A DNA stretch of 64,000 nt from Clitopilus passeckerianus (Eukaryota; Basidiomycota; Agaricomycetes; Agaricales; Entolomataceae), in the NCBI GenBank assembly GCA_944990035.1, contig CALYLX010000111.1, positions 186,001 to 250,000 of the forward strand, written 5' to 3'. The position numbers and the translations under genes are program-made. A model generated the notes under the pieces. That model was not told where the DNA came from. It searched no databases and worked only from the letters and a program-made list of their open reading frames with translations. Below are positions 45,932-57,223 of the stretch, piece by piece (the stretch's first letter is position 1; each line of letters begins with the position of its first letter).

Positions 45932-47633
45932 ATGGACAGCCAATATCCGTTTCAACTTGTTAAGAACAAAGAATTTCAGCAACTCTTTGCGCCAGGCAGA
46001 CGGGCGTTGGATCTGGAGGCGATATGGGCGGGTGAACTCGCTGAAGCTGCAAACTCTTGGACCACCAACGTGGACATCTTGGGCTACTCGTTCCGACTCT
46101 TTCAGGTTCTAGCGAGAAATCCTGACTTCCCGAAACACTTGAAATTTCCGGTCATAATTCCGAGAAAGCCGACTGAGCTCGGCACAGGTAACTCTGCTGA
46201 CTATGTCATGGAAGAGTTCCAAGACTTCGTGGATCAGCTGGCTGCTTTTCATCGCTGTGGCGCTCAGTGGTATCTCGAGACGCTTCTACATCGTGCCGAG
46301 TGTCATGCCTTGCTATTTACGGTGCTAGCGGTGAGTATACATGTTCGTGGCACTGTCGAAATGTCCTTACCTCAATTCTTCAAGATCATCATCAGAAACG
46401 AGGAATGGAAGCATCGCTTTGTGGAGCTACAAAAGCAGGCTGACGATGAAACTGTTGGGAGAATAATCAACTGGTATGAGGTTTCAACTTCCCTGTCTCA
46501 TGTGGTGACGTCTCAGTACCAGGACAAAATCACGACTAGCGTCGGATGTTTACACCACAGGGGACATGCGTCGTCTATTCTGCTTCCGGCCACTAGACAA
46601 ACTCTGGACTATCTTGGGCGCTGACAAACGTCACCCGCTCCGATACCTTCGACGTGGTAAGTGTCGTTATTTTGGCTCTTGGAGGTGCACATGTTCTCAT
46701 AGCCTCAGTCTGGAAGCAATATATTCCAAACATACAGCTGAAACTCGACGCCCTCAGAGCCCGGCGGCTAGAGGAAGGGGAACAAACCCGGCTCTGTACA
46801 CGAAGATCGGATTTGATTGATATCAGAGAAGACATGGATGACGATGATGATTTCTGGGACAATTTACAGCCTTTCCCTGATGAATCCGACCCACCGTCTG
46901 CGGAAGAGCTCGTGCTCTATGAACCCTTCAACAGTATGCTTCGGGCGAAAGAGCCTGATTTCGGTAATGACCCTACGTGGGGCGTCATTTCGTCTTTCCG
47001 AGTGGCCTTCAGCGCTTTTCTCAAAAAGGGCAGGCCGACGACAATGAAGGCCCTGGCCAAGATATGCCCCATGATCGAGCTCCCTCGGTGTGTACAGAGC
47101 TACCCAAAGATGCGAATCAACGCCGCTTCTGCTGTGTTTTACTGCGTGGGCTGCCATCGAGGAGATTCCTCCCTCGTCAGGCCTGGCCAGAGCAGGGTAG
47201 TCGCCCCTCTGGCCAGAAGGAAGGCATTGATTGGGTGGGATGCCGTGGTGCGCCATATGGGCTGTGAGCAGTTGGTGCTTCCACACCCTGTCCGGATCCA
47301 TGAACAGGCCTGTCAAGGTTTGATCTCTGCCATTCTTCTTTACGGGCAGGACCCGGAGCAGGTGGACGAGACGAGAATCCAAGGGCCCGCGCGTCATGTT
47401 CGATTGGCGTGTTTGAGGTGTCCGGAGATCATTAGGTCTGGAATGGCGATGCAGTGGAAGGATTGTGTAGGGCTTTCGTTGTGTCCTCTGCCTGTCCAAT
47501 ATATTGACCTCTCATCTCGTAGCGTGATCATATACTGCTTTTCCAGGACGATCCGGCCCATGTAACCCCCGCTTGGAGAAAAGTGGTGCTGAAGAGCGTG
47601 ATTAGGCGGGACATTGCTACTGTCTTCCTGTAA
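45932..47633 (+). CDS. F-box-family paralogue, copy B (F-box itself not recognisable)
   Basis: Starts ATG 45,932 (MDSQYPFQLVKNKEFQQLFA), closely matching copy A's first exon. Exon 1 runs to about 46,330. After small introns come IIIRNEEWKHRFVELQKQ, MRRLFCFRPLDKLWTILGAD and ADKRHPLRYLRR. The long exon from about 46,708 reads WKQYIPNIQLKLDALRARRL, EELVLYEPFNSML, GRPTTMKALAKICPMIELP, IHEQACQGLISAILLYGQDP and LACLRCPEIIRSGMAMQWKDC. The last exon (47,527-47,633) is RDHILLFQDDPAHVTPAWRK to IATVFL and TAA. The C-terminal half is collinear with copy A without its frame breaks. Where copy A has an F-box, copy B is read in a different frame (NPDFPKHLKFPVIIPRKP), so it may have lost SCF binding. Confidence 0.65.
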
Positions 47634-47802
47634 ATTATATATTCGTAATGCAAGAAGAATTAAACGGCGCTTATACTGGCCGATACCGAGGGCGCCAATC
47701 GATTGTTCCTACTTGCACAGTTTGATAAGCGCAATAACGCCTTCCTTCCCTCCACCACGTCTTCGTACAGAACATCCAACCGCAGTGGCCAACAGCACGA
47801 CC

Positions 47803-48726
47803 ATGTCTTCGAGTTCGGACTGTAAGTAGACCAACTTGTGCTCACTCAACGTAAACGCGTAACTTACCTCTTTTATGCTTCCCAGTCTGCGACAACGATG
47901 CGGACATCACGTTCAAATCTTCCGACAATATCGTCTTCAACATCCACTCCAAGTACCTTGTTGGTGCGGGAGGGTTCCCTCCGTCTGAATTCGAAGCAAA
48001 GGACGAAACAGTGGAGTTATCGGAAGACAGCGAGACTTTGAAATATCTGTTCTCGTTTATGTACCCTCGACGCCACCCTGATATCAGAACAATGCATTTC
48101 GACCTCTTCCTCAAGCTCGCAGAGGCGGCGGAGAAGTATGAAGTGTTTGCTGCCATGAGCATATGTGGTATTCGAATCCAGTCCGTCACTATTCTTTGAA
48201 GCTTTGACTAAGTCTAATTCGTGGTAATGCAGGGACTTTATCAAGGACCATCCTTTCCAGCTCTTTCTATTTGCGTATAAGCATGGTTACGACGAACTCC
48301 TCGCCTTGACTGCCCCATTACTTCTTGATAAGCCACTGGCTGATATGACCGAAACGCTCCCGGAGGACCTCGTCCAACCTTGGGTATGTCCTTCCAAAGG
48401 AAATTCATGGCAAGGCTTTTGTTGACCCGGATTCGCAACAGATCAAGTTCTACGAGCATTGGAGACAGGCAGTCCTAAGGACATTCACCCAATCACTCCG
48501 TCCAGGTGAAACCACACGTTGCGAGATATGTGTTACAACCCTTTCCTTCGCGATGTACTCGTTCTATTCAATCCCGCAGTCATGGGGTTCGACTAGCTCG
48601 ATACTGGACAATATTGAACCAGGTTTTAGAGGAAGGACCCATTTCGCGTTTGAGGTATTCAAACGCCAACTTGAGAAGAATTTGGGCGGAATTCCGCCTT
48701 TTGATAAATTCATGCGCCAGAAATAA
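47803..48726 (+). CDS. BTB/POZ domain protein, copy 7
   Basis: Short first exon MSSSSD (ATG 47,803) is joined in phase 1 to the BTB exon (about 47,887-48,181), which has CDNDADITFKSSDNIVFNIH, GGFPPSEFEAKDE, LSEDSETLKYLFSFM, YPRRHPDI and EKYEVFAAMSICGI. Exon 3 (about 48,233-48,384) has DHPFQLFLFAYKHGYDELL and ends PW. The last exon (from about 48,443) has a CEIC pair, FAMYSFYSIPQSWGSTSSIL and GIPPFDKF before TAA at 48,724-48,726. Exon phases match the other copies. It lies 30 kb from its tandem relatives, between two F-box-family fragments, and shows no disruption. Confidence 0.85.
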
Positions 48727-48831
48727 TATGTATGCAATAGTCGGTTGAGTACTGAATGGGGCAATATATAGCTACAATAGTGTGTGTCAACGAAAGTTCG
48801 AGCACCTCTTAGAGAGCCCAGATACCGGACA

Positions 48832-49041
48832 TATGGCGTCATGAAAACAGGCGATGCAGTGGCAGGATTGTGTAATGCTTTTGTCGTCTCGTCTGCTTGT
48901 TTGATATATTGACCCTCTCTCATCTTGTAGCGTGACCATATTCTGCTTTTCCAGGACGATCCGGCTCATGTAACCCCAGCTTGGAGAAAAGTTGTGTTGA
49001 AGAGCGTGATCAGGCGGGATATTGCTACTGTATTCATGTAA
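48832..49041 (+). pseudogene. duplicated 3' end of the F-box-family gene
   Basis: Starts at about QAMQWQDC with its GT donor, has the same intron, and the final exon (RDHILLFQDDPAHVTPAWRK ... IATVFM, TAA 49,039-49,041) is nearly identical in DNA to the end of copy B at 47,460-47,633. No upstream part is present. It is a recent partial duplication. Confidence 0.8.
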
Positions 49042-49161
49042 TATAGATACCAAACTACTCGAAAATAGCGTCGTAGTCTAATAAATTCCCTGCGTGTCAT
49101 CTTTTCCACGAACTTCCCGTCGATTGGTACAACGCCGACGGATATTCCTCAGCGCCGCAAA

Positions 49162-52100
49162 CTACCCAAGGGACAGAGGAACTCGGGATATATCCAACAA
49201 AATGACCCGACCGTTTGCACACCCTATAGCAAGGTGAGTCCCATTGACCGCGAAGGTGCACACGTCACAATCTGGGGGGAACCAGCAGAACGGAACTTCA
49301 TCCCATTGGGTGACAGACTCCGAGTCGACCTCCACGTGTGACCTTTCCCTGTGACATCGCCCGCCAGAAGAGTTGGCCATCTGTCGAAGGCTGGCAGACA
49401 CAAGGCCGGATAGTGATGGTTCGCACCGCTCGACAAGAATGAATATGTTTAAATCGGGGGTCGAGGCCCTCATGTTGAAGCGTGGCGAAAGGAGTGTGTG
49501 CGAGTCATTGCTGTATTGGTAAACGCAAGCTTCTGCAACAACGTCCCAGATTTTGATGGTGTTATCGATGGAGACGGATGCTAGATTCAAGCCGTTGGGA
49601 GAAAATGCGATCGAAGTGACCCACTTATTGTGGCCTCGAAGGGTGGTAACGTCCTCAAATCCCCTGGTGTTGTAGAGCCGGATCGTAAGGTCGTAGGATG
49701 CAGATGCCAGCCTTGAATCGTCTGGGGAGAACGCAACAGACGTGACTTGCGCATCATGGAATTCAAGGCTGTTGAGACAATCGCCGGTCTGACTACTCCA
49801 TATACGAACGACGCCGTCATCACCTCCTGTTGCCAATGTAGACCCATTCTTCGAGAATGTGATGGAGTTCACCGCTTCCTCGGAGCCACTGAAAGTATGG
49901 ATGTGCTCGTATGTACATGCGTCCCATAGGTATGCATGTCCATCTGCGACTGCCCAAGCCAGCATCAATCCATCGTCCGAAAAGGTGACAGAGGTGATGG
50001 GGTCTCCCTCGGATTCATCGCCTGTTTCAAGAGTTCTGATATGAGCACCCGTCCGTCCGTGCCACACTCTGATTTTCCGGTCGTAGGAGGCCGAAGCAAG
50101 CTTTGAGCCATCACCTGAGAAGGCGACGGAGGTGACCATGCCGGAGTGGTGATAGAGAATTTGTGAGGGGTCATTGTTCTGGGTATCCCAGATTCGAACG
50201 GTGCAGTCTCCGGATCCGGATGCAAGCCTCGTATTATCAACGGAGTATGCCACAGACGTGACGCATTCACTATGGCCCCGGAGGGTCGTGATGTATGCGC
50301 CAGTCCGATTGTCCCACAGATATATTCCACTGTCATCGCAGCCCGAGGCGAGCGTGGTGTTGCATTTTGAGAATGCGACGCAATTAACCTGATCTGCGCA
50401 GTCTTCTGTCTGGAGGGTACGGATGTGACCGCCCGTCCTTCCGTTCCAAACCTGGACTGTCCCATCATGAGATGCTGAGGCTAGGTTTGAACAATCGGCC
50501 GAGAAAATAATGAAGGGCACTCTATCGGTGTGCATCTTCGTAGTAGTGATTAGGGTCGCAGCGACACCACTCCATTGATAGAGCCGAATGGAATGCCCCA
50601 TATCATCATGAGAGGCCAAAGCAAATCTTGAACCATCGCTGGAGAATGCCAGGGAATCCACATTTGAGTGGCAGTCGATGGTATTGAGTGAAGCGCCTGT
50701 TTTTCCATTCCAAAGCTGAACTGTCTGGGCGGAAGATGATGCTAGCTTTAGGCCATCGAATGAGAAAGCCACCGAGGTGACTCGAGATGAGTGATGAAGA
50801 GTAGCAATATGGGTTCCTGTTATCCCATCCCAGATTCGTGCGGTGCAATCGTCTGAGGCGGAAGCAAGGCGCAAACCATTGTTTGAAAATGCAAGCGCCG
50901 TGACAAGGTCCCTGTGCCCCTCAAGGGTAGTAATGAGAGTGCCTGTAACACCATCCCACATTCGAACGGTGTGATCGTGCGAGGCCGAAACGAGTTTTGA
51001 GCCGTCGTTTGAGTACACGACGGAGTTGACCCATCCCTTATGATCCGACAATGTTGTGATTGTCGGGTCCCATGCTTTCCCAATGCCTGACACGACCCGC
51101 AAACCGTCTATCCCGACGTTGAGTCTTGCCAATGCTGTATCGGCTGGGATAAACGGGATCGCTGACCAGTACATATGCATCGACGAAAACCGGATGACCG
51201 CATCGTTCTGTTGCACAAATCGGTATGCGTCGTTGATGATTTCTTGCAAGATGTCTTTCTCTACCCAGTGAGACGCTTCCACCTGACAATGTCCTTGATA
51301 AGCCTCTGATAGTATTCATGCCTGAATGGGCACTTACGAGGGTTCTGCGTGCCTTTTCAAGGCTAGAATAAGCGGCATCAAGTCGATTGAGGCTATTGAG
51401 CAACTCCAGCCATGCAAAGAGATGGTGGGTGCCCCATTCGTGGAGAAGGTCCCGTGTCTCAGGATCTTCAAGCTCGCCTGCATGGAGGTGTGACGCCCAA
51501 TGCTTGCAGGCATAAGCAAGCTCCTCTGCGATAGTTTGTTCTTGAGAATGCTTGATGTTCGCGCCATCCATGTACCAATGTTCTGGACCGAGCTCTCGTA
51601 GGTTTTGTTTCAAAAGGCGGACCATGATGCGAAGACACAATTTGGCCATTTCTGAATGATGGGTAGCTGCATCAATGCGCAGACGAAGACCAGTCTCCAG
51701 GCCGTCTTCAGGTATCTTCCCAATGGCGAGTGACCGACTGATACGTATTTCGCTGGTGATGAAATCAGGAAATGATTTATGGTGCACCCGAAAGATCAGT
51801 TCAGGGCCACTAGGAGCAATAAGGGAGTGTAAATGTTCCAGAGCCCCTTCGATGTAATTGGCATCTACGTCGAGTAATGTAGCAAGAGCCTTGCAGGGAA
51901 GAGGGTTTTGTAGCACGATCACTGCTCCAAGGACGACTTGATAGCGCCTAAACCACTCGTCGTCAAGGTTATCATGGTCTTCAGGGAGCGCTGACCGAAG
52001 AATCTGGATATAAAACCTATCCATTGCGTCTGTTTTGCCGGAGCCAGTGAAGTCTACGGGCGAAACACCCTCCAGAAGACGAGCAAGCTGTCTTTCTGGG

Positions 52101-53377
52101 TCGGATCTTTTGCTATCCAAGATGAACTTGGCGGCAGTGGATGCGATAATGAAGAGTTTCCCGCAAACTCCGTGAAGGATCCTCATATCCTGGTCGGTTG
52201 GTTGCCAAGGCGGGTTCAGTCTGGGAAGTAGTTTTTGAACTTGCTCGGCCGACAGGCAAAAATTGAGGAAGAGACGGATATCTGATTGGACAATCATGTC
52301 ATCGATCTCATGCAGATGAAATCTTTCATGATTATGGTCTTGGTCGAGTACATCTCGTATATGTAATTCGGGGCGAGCTGTAACGAAGAATCGCAGCTGC
52401 GGCATAGTTTGGATGTGTTGGGCGAGTAGGGTGAGGAGGGTTTTCGCTTCTTGGTCATCGCACTCGTCGAGGGCGTCAACCACGACCAGAATCGGTGGTC
52501 TCGGTTGAGACAGTAAATCCTGGAGAGGTTCGACAATCAGAAGCGAAATCTGTTGTTGAAGGGTTCGATTGGCAGCATCTGGATTTTCCTGCAATGCTTC
52601 ATTGATTCGAGAAGCGAATGCCTCATTATAACGAGCGAGATGGAACGCGAGGGTGGGGAAGAAGCGTCTTGCAGTCTTTCTATGGTCTTCGTCCCTCGAG
52701 AAGAAAAAGCTTGCTCCAAGAATACCGTCTTGTGCCGCTAGCTCTGCTATCGTTTGTGCAATCGTTGATTTTCCGATTCCAGCGACTCCATCCAAGACGT
52801 ATACGGGGGCTCTCCCATCATCCCCGATTGACCAGCTCTTGATGTCGCTGATTAGTTGGACGCGGGTGCCTTCAAAACAACGGGAACGTTGGTTCTTTGA
52901 GGATGTATACGAGTCGTAGGCGGCCACAACTGGCTCGAGTAAAGACCTGAGTTCTTTCTAAATGCCTGCAGCTATTAGCGTTGATCTTAAGAGAGATAAC
53001 CAGCGAAACACTAACCAATACTGGCGGCCCTTCTGTTAAATTTCCTCCAACGATATAGAGTTTGACGTCCCGATTCGCCTTTATCTTGGTGTTCTCGATC
53101 GTAGCAACCACCGCTGGTTGGGTACGAGCGTCACCGGCTTCAAGCAGGAATACATCTTCGGCGCCACGTGAAGTGCTGCTTCGGCCGGCTAGACTAGCTC
53201 CGGAAGTAGAACCCTGCTGAAGAGTCTCAAATGAGTCTCCTCTCTGCGGAAAGGATGATACGAACTCACCGCTCTCACCGCTTTCTTTGGAGGCCGTTTC
53301 TTGACGATCGTCGCAGTTCCGGTCAGGTCAGGGCTGCTACCACGTTTCCTCTTATTACGAGGTCTCAGATTGTACAT
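49162..53377 (-). CDS. NACHT-WD40 protein (fungal NLR-like)
   Basis: Four exons. ATG 53,377 begins a basic, NLS-like leader (MYNLRPRNKRKRGSSPDL). A second exon ends NLTEGPPVL, and the third starts KELRSLLEPVVAAYDSY. The NACHT NTPase has P-loop GVAGIGKST (about 52,775), FFFSRDEDHRK, Walker B ILVVVDALDECDD and FFVTARPELHIRDVLDQ. A helical region follows, then LLHEWGTHHLFAWLELLN. The last exon (51,282-49,162) carries 12-13 WD40 units ending in WD, WN or similar (for example LASASDDCTARIWD, LASGSGDCTVRIWD, LASVSIDNTIKIWD), enough for nearly two seven-blade propellers. In fungi such proteins can trigger regulated cell death on recognising non-self cues. The WD units are divergent, unlike the near-identical repeats of rapidly evolving het genes. 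A decayed relative lies at 33-36 kb. Confidence 0.9.
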
Positions 53378-54330
53378 GAAAGGGTACGGCGTTCAGATAA
53401 GGTCGATAGCTGCCAGGATGGGGACACAATCAGAGGTGTGACGAGGCTGGTTTGACAACCTCTTCTGTAATTTGGTCACCTGAGGCATTGGACGCTCAAT
53501 CAGCGCTGGGCGCTCAGTGACCTTGTTGAAACGGACAGATTTTGGGCGCAATCTTCCTGAGCCCGATTGGGCAGAGTATCATGCTAGGATATCACCACCT
53601 CACGCCACAAGCGCAACCAGCATTCAATAATCTGTGTTCCAACATCAGAATGTAGTATACAATAGCGAATTTCGGCGGTCTGGTCGTTTTGGGTTCCATT
53701 TATATAAGCCTAAAGCCAAAGGTAAATATCCAGACCAACGAAGAGAATGCAAAATTACGGCGGACTCACTTCAGCAGCCCCTTTCTGGCCTTCAATGAAC
53801 AGGTCCAAGGTTTTGAGCGTGTGACTCAAATCCATGGTTAAACGGTATCGGTTCCTTCAGGATTTGGGTTGAAAGCTGGTTGAATATATATTCAGCCTGA
53901 TACACGAATTTCTTGCTCCAGCTACTTCAATTACGAATGCGTGTCGTCGAAACGGTGGTAGAAGGTTGAGTTAGAGTGTCTCCTTCTTGTTCGGCCAGAA
54001 TGGCAAGCAGCCGAGAAGCCGAACACCTGAGGATGTATTTGCAAGGTCAGGGTACTGGAGCGTTTGCAGGAGAGATTAGAATTGCCTAACCTGGGTTGGT
54101 GAAGATGTACTAAATCCCTCGCGAAAGGACACAAAGGCGTTAGCTATCGACACTTCTCCTCCAAGCACATAGGTTATCCATTCGCACCATATGATGAGCA
54201 GGTCTTCTGCAGAGCTAGCCCTAGTTTTCATCGACTGATTATGGCTCAAGCAAAGTCTTTCGTTGCAAAACATATTAGGATAATACAATAGTCCAGATAA
54301 TAAACACATCAGATGATCTTTAAGCCCAAA
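53378..54330. other. intergenic, no gene recognised
   Basis: About 0.95 kb between the NLR-like gene's start and the Nramp stop. Short frames at 53,931-54,134 and 54,076-54,309 (minus) have no motif. Confidence 0.4.
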
Positions 54331-56521
54331 CTATGCCTCTCCCTTCCCAAGGCCTATCAAAGCGTAGATATTCGCAATGATCACGAGTATGCAGATCGAC
54401 CCTCCGAAAGTCGTCGCAATCCAACCACTGCTAAAGTCCACGATTTCCTCCGAACTTCGTCCCTCCTCTTCCTTCCGCCCAGGCCCGTGTGCTTCTGATA
54501 CGACCGGGTCGTCCGCAGTCGTTTCCTCTTCCGACGGGACCCGGCGCACCGCCATGATACTTTTGGACGATGTACACCAGATGAGCGGGACCATGATGAA
54601 TGGAAGCACGATGGAAAGGATCACTTGTGATATGACCAGTAGTTGGTCGATTCCGGACCTTCCGACTGATATTGCGACGGCCATGGAAGGGATCACAGCG
54701 ATCAGGCGGGTAAACACTCGCCGAAGGACAGGCTAAGAAAAGAATTAGTTTGGGCAGCGTCGTATCAAACTTAATGTGCTCACTGAGACACGCCAGCGTA
54801 GAAAGCCTTCGGAGACAGCTTGGCCAGCGACCGTAGCGATGATGGACGAGCTCTAAAATGGAACATGAGCAACCAGAATGTGATAGTCAGCTAAACGCAG
54901 ACATACCTGCCCAGCAGCGAGTAGAGCAATTGCAAAGAGCGTCGCGGCAGCTAGAGGTAACATGAGCAGATGTGAAGACGACGACAGCAAGCAACGTACA
55001 TTGTCCAACAAGATCACGAATAAGGTCATAGGCGTCAAACAGGCTTGCCGGGCCACTTGATTTTTGGCTACCGCTGCCGTAGAAAAAGACAGCGCTAGCG
55101 AGGACCAAGATCCTGTGGATGAAAAAAATTAGGAATTTTGGATTCCAAAGGCCAAGGAGGAACTTACAAGGAGTTGATCAAAACGGCGAAGCCGAGCAGG
55201 CTGGTAACGACGTCGACAGTCCCGTGGTATATATGCGCTCTAACGAACGCATAAGGGTTATTTTCACGGTCTTCATGTCTCGCCGCCCTTGTTGCATACA
55301 CGCTCTCCGGGGGTGCACGAAAGACCGCATAGAACGCACGCTTTAGCAAGCGCTTGACTATGTGGCTCGTGGCTCCTGAACTTGCCGTCACCGTGTCGGG
55401 AAGTGACTCTTCAGACGTGGTGGAAGCAGTGGAGTCAGCGTCGGGGTCTTTGGGAGGGGCTGATATGCGGTCCTGTGTTGCGAGAGCCGAGCCCAGGAAG
55501 ATGCTATGTGGCATGACCGTGGCCCCAAGGATTCCGACAGCTGGAGGAATGTCAGTGTTGATGTTTCTGAAAGAGCTCAACCACATACATGTGTAGACTG
55601 CGCCTGACGAGACGATGTGATTTGAGGGAAGGAATCCTTCAAAGGCTCGGGACCAGTCTACATCGACCTTTGCGATGATGATGGCCATGCACACAAGCAC
55701 AGCTAACACCTAAAGCGTAGGAAGGAATGTCAGCCGGGGACGCTCAACCTTATCAGAGACAAGCTCACCAACGCAGCGATCAGCAGCTCAAAGAGCTTGA
55801 CGGGCCTTCCTCGAAGTGGATCCCCAAGGGCCAGGAGGAGTAGGACGTCGGCGGTGGTTATCAGCACCCCATGCCATAGCTGCAGTCTTGGGAAAAGGAG
55901 ACACAGCGCGATCGCAGAGCCTAGTAGCTCAGCAAGGTCCGTGGCAATGATAGCAACTTCCGACAGAGCGTATAGGGGGTAGAACACCAGCCATCGGACC
56001 TTCAAGGTGTGCTGTTTTCGACTGTGAAGCAGCAGTCGGCAATGTGAGGCCAGATCTGTTAAAAGATGCCAGCGTCAGATGAGGCAACGTTCGTTGGTGG
56101 GCCAAACTCACCCAAACCAGTCACGCATCCCAATCTGCTTGCCAAAACCTGCATATCGCGGTAAGCATCGCGAAATCGGGGTAGATCAACGACAAGGACC
56201 AACCTGCAGAAACACTGCAAAAATCCCAGCCAGCAGAATGACGAAGAGTAATCGATACCCATATTCCGAGCCTGCTTGCAAATCAACGCCCCAGTTTCCC
56301 CTGTTCCAAGGATGAGCGATGTCTTGCAGTCCAAAACGTGGCACTTACGGGTCGAAGTAAGCCACGGCACAAACCATGCCAACCCCAGTATGTTTTTTTG
56401 CGTGGTGCATGACGGTAGTCCCCACCCTTGTCGTATGTGCCCTAAGTCGGCTCCACATCGACCGTCTCGCCTTTTCCACTTGAACAGGATGGGGCACAGC
56501 GCGACTGCTGGTTGAAGTCAT
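54331..56521 (-). CDS. Nramp-family divalent metal transporter
   Basis: ATG 56,521 ([20 protein letters not shown]) leads through AVAYFDP and, after a short intron, [17 protein letters not shown], giving the signature DPGNW that coordinates the metal ion in TM1. Subsequent exons supply [41 protein letters not shown] and [15 protein letters not shown] (the TM6 metal-binding MPH motif), then a Ser/Thr/Pro-rich loop (about 55,480-55,330). After that come [60 protein letters not shown] and a last helix [20 protein letters not shown]. Ten to eleven membrane spans fit Smf-type manganese/iron transporters in plasma or vacuolar/endosomal membranes. About eight exons. The gene looks intact. Confidence 0.9.
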
Positions 56522-57223
56522 CGTGGTAGTGGTTGAAGTGCGAGTTGGGGCCTTCGGAAGTTACGTGGACCATTTGAACCAGGACAATGGAAGGCGCGAA
56601 ACGAAGGTATGGATCCTGCCTGTGTAAGAACTGACACATTTTTAGCCTTCGGATCAGCCAATTACATTTGACTTGGCGGCTGTCCGCCCGTCCCGTTGGG
56701 TCGTCGATGTCGTCTCAAAGCTTGATTGAGGCATGAATGCCGTCAAAAAACGCGTCGTATGCTCATCGTTGGATGGTTGCTCGTCACTGGGGTCGAGTCT
56801 GCAAAATGTTGCAAATCCGGTGTTGTGGTCCGATCAGTCAGCCTTCGCAGCCGCCAAGGCCGAGCCAATTAGGCGTGATATGATGCTTGGTATGGTCATT
56901 CTCCGCCCGGAACAGTCGGGTGGGGCAATATCGAGCTCGATAATGAATTCAATTTCAGGCGTGGTATGAGAGAATACAAAGTTACAAAACGGATTCATGA
57001 GGGTATAACACACGCTACGGAATGCTTAGAGGTCTTGTGAAAACTGTAAAAGTCATGATCCGAAAGAATCCGAAATCAAATCTGGTAGCTGTGATCCATT
57101 CCGAAAGTTTGGTATGGCGAGTTTGAATGAGTCGAAGCAACAGGTGATACGAGCGCATGCGGGAATCTTGCAACAACGAGGTAGGAAGTTTGATTATTTT
57201 GGGTATAGTGCGGGACCTCCGTA
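56522..57223. other. intergenic upstream of Nramp
   Basis: Presumed Nramp promoter and the 3' flank of the next minus-strand gene. A plus frame at 56,733-56,969 shows no motif. Confidence 0.4.

Noticed and set aside
49162..51282. WD40 repeats as the near-identical, concertedly evolving type seen in het genes
   Set aside because: Units differ at many positions by eye, so the repeats are ordinary divergent WD40 blades.
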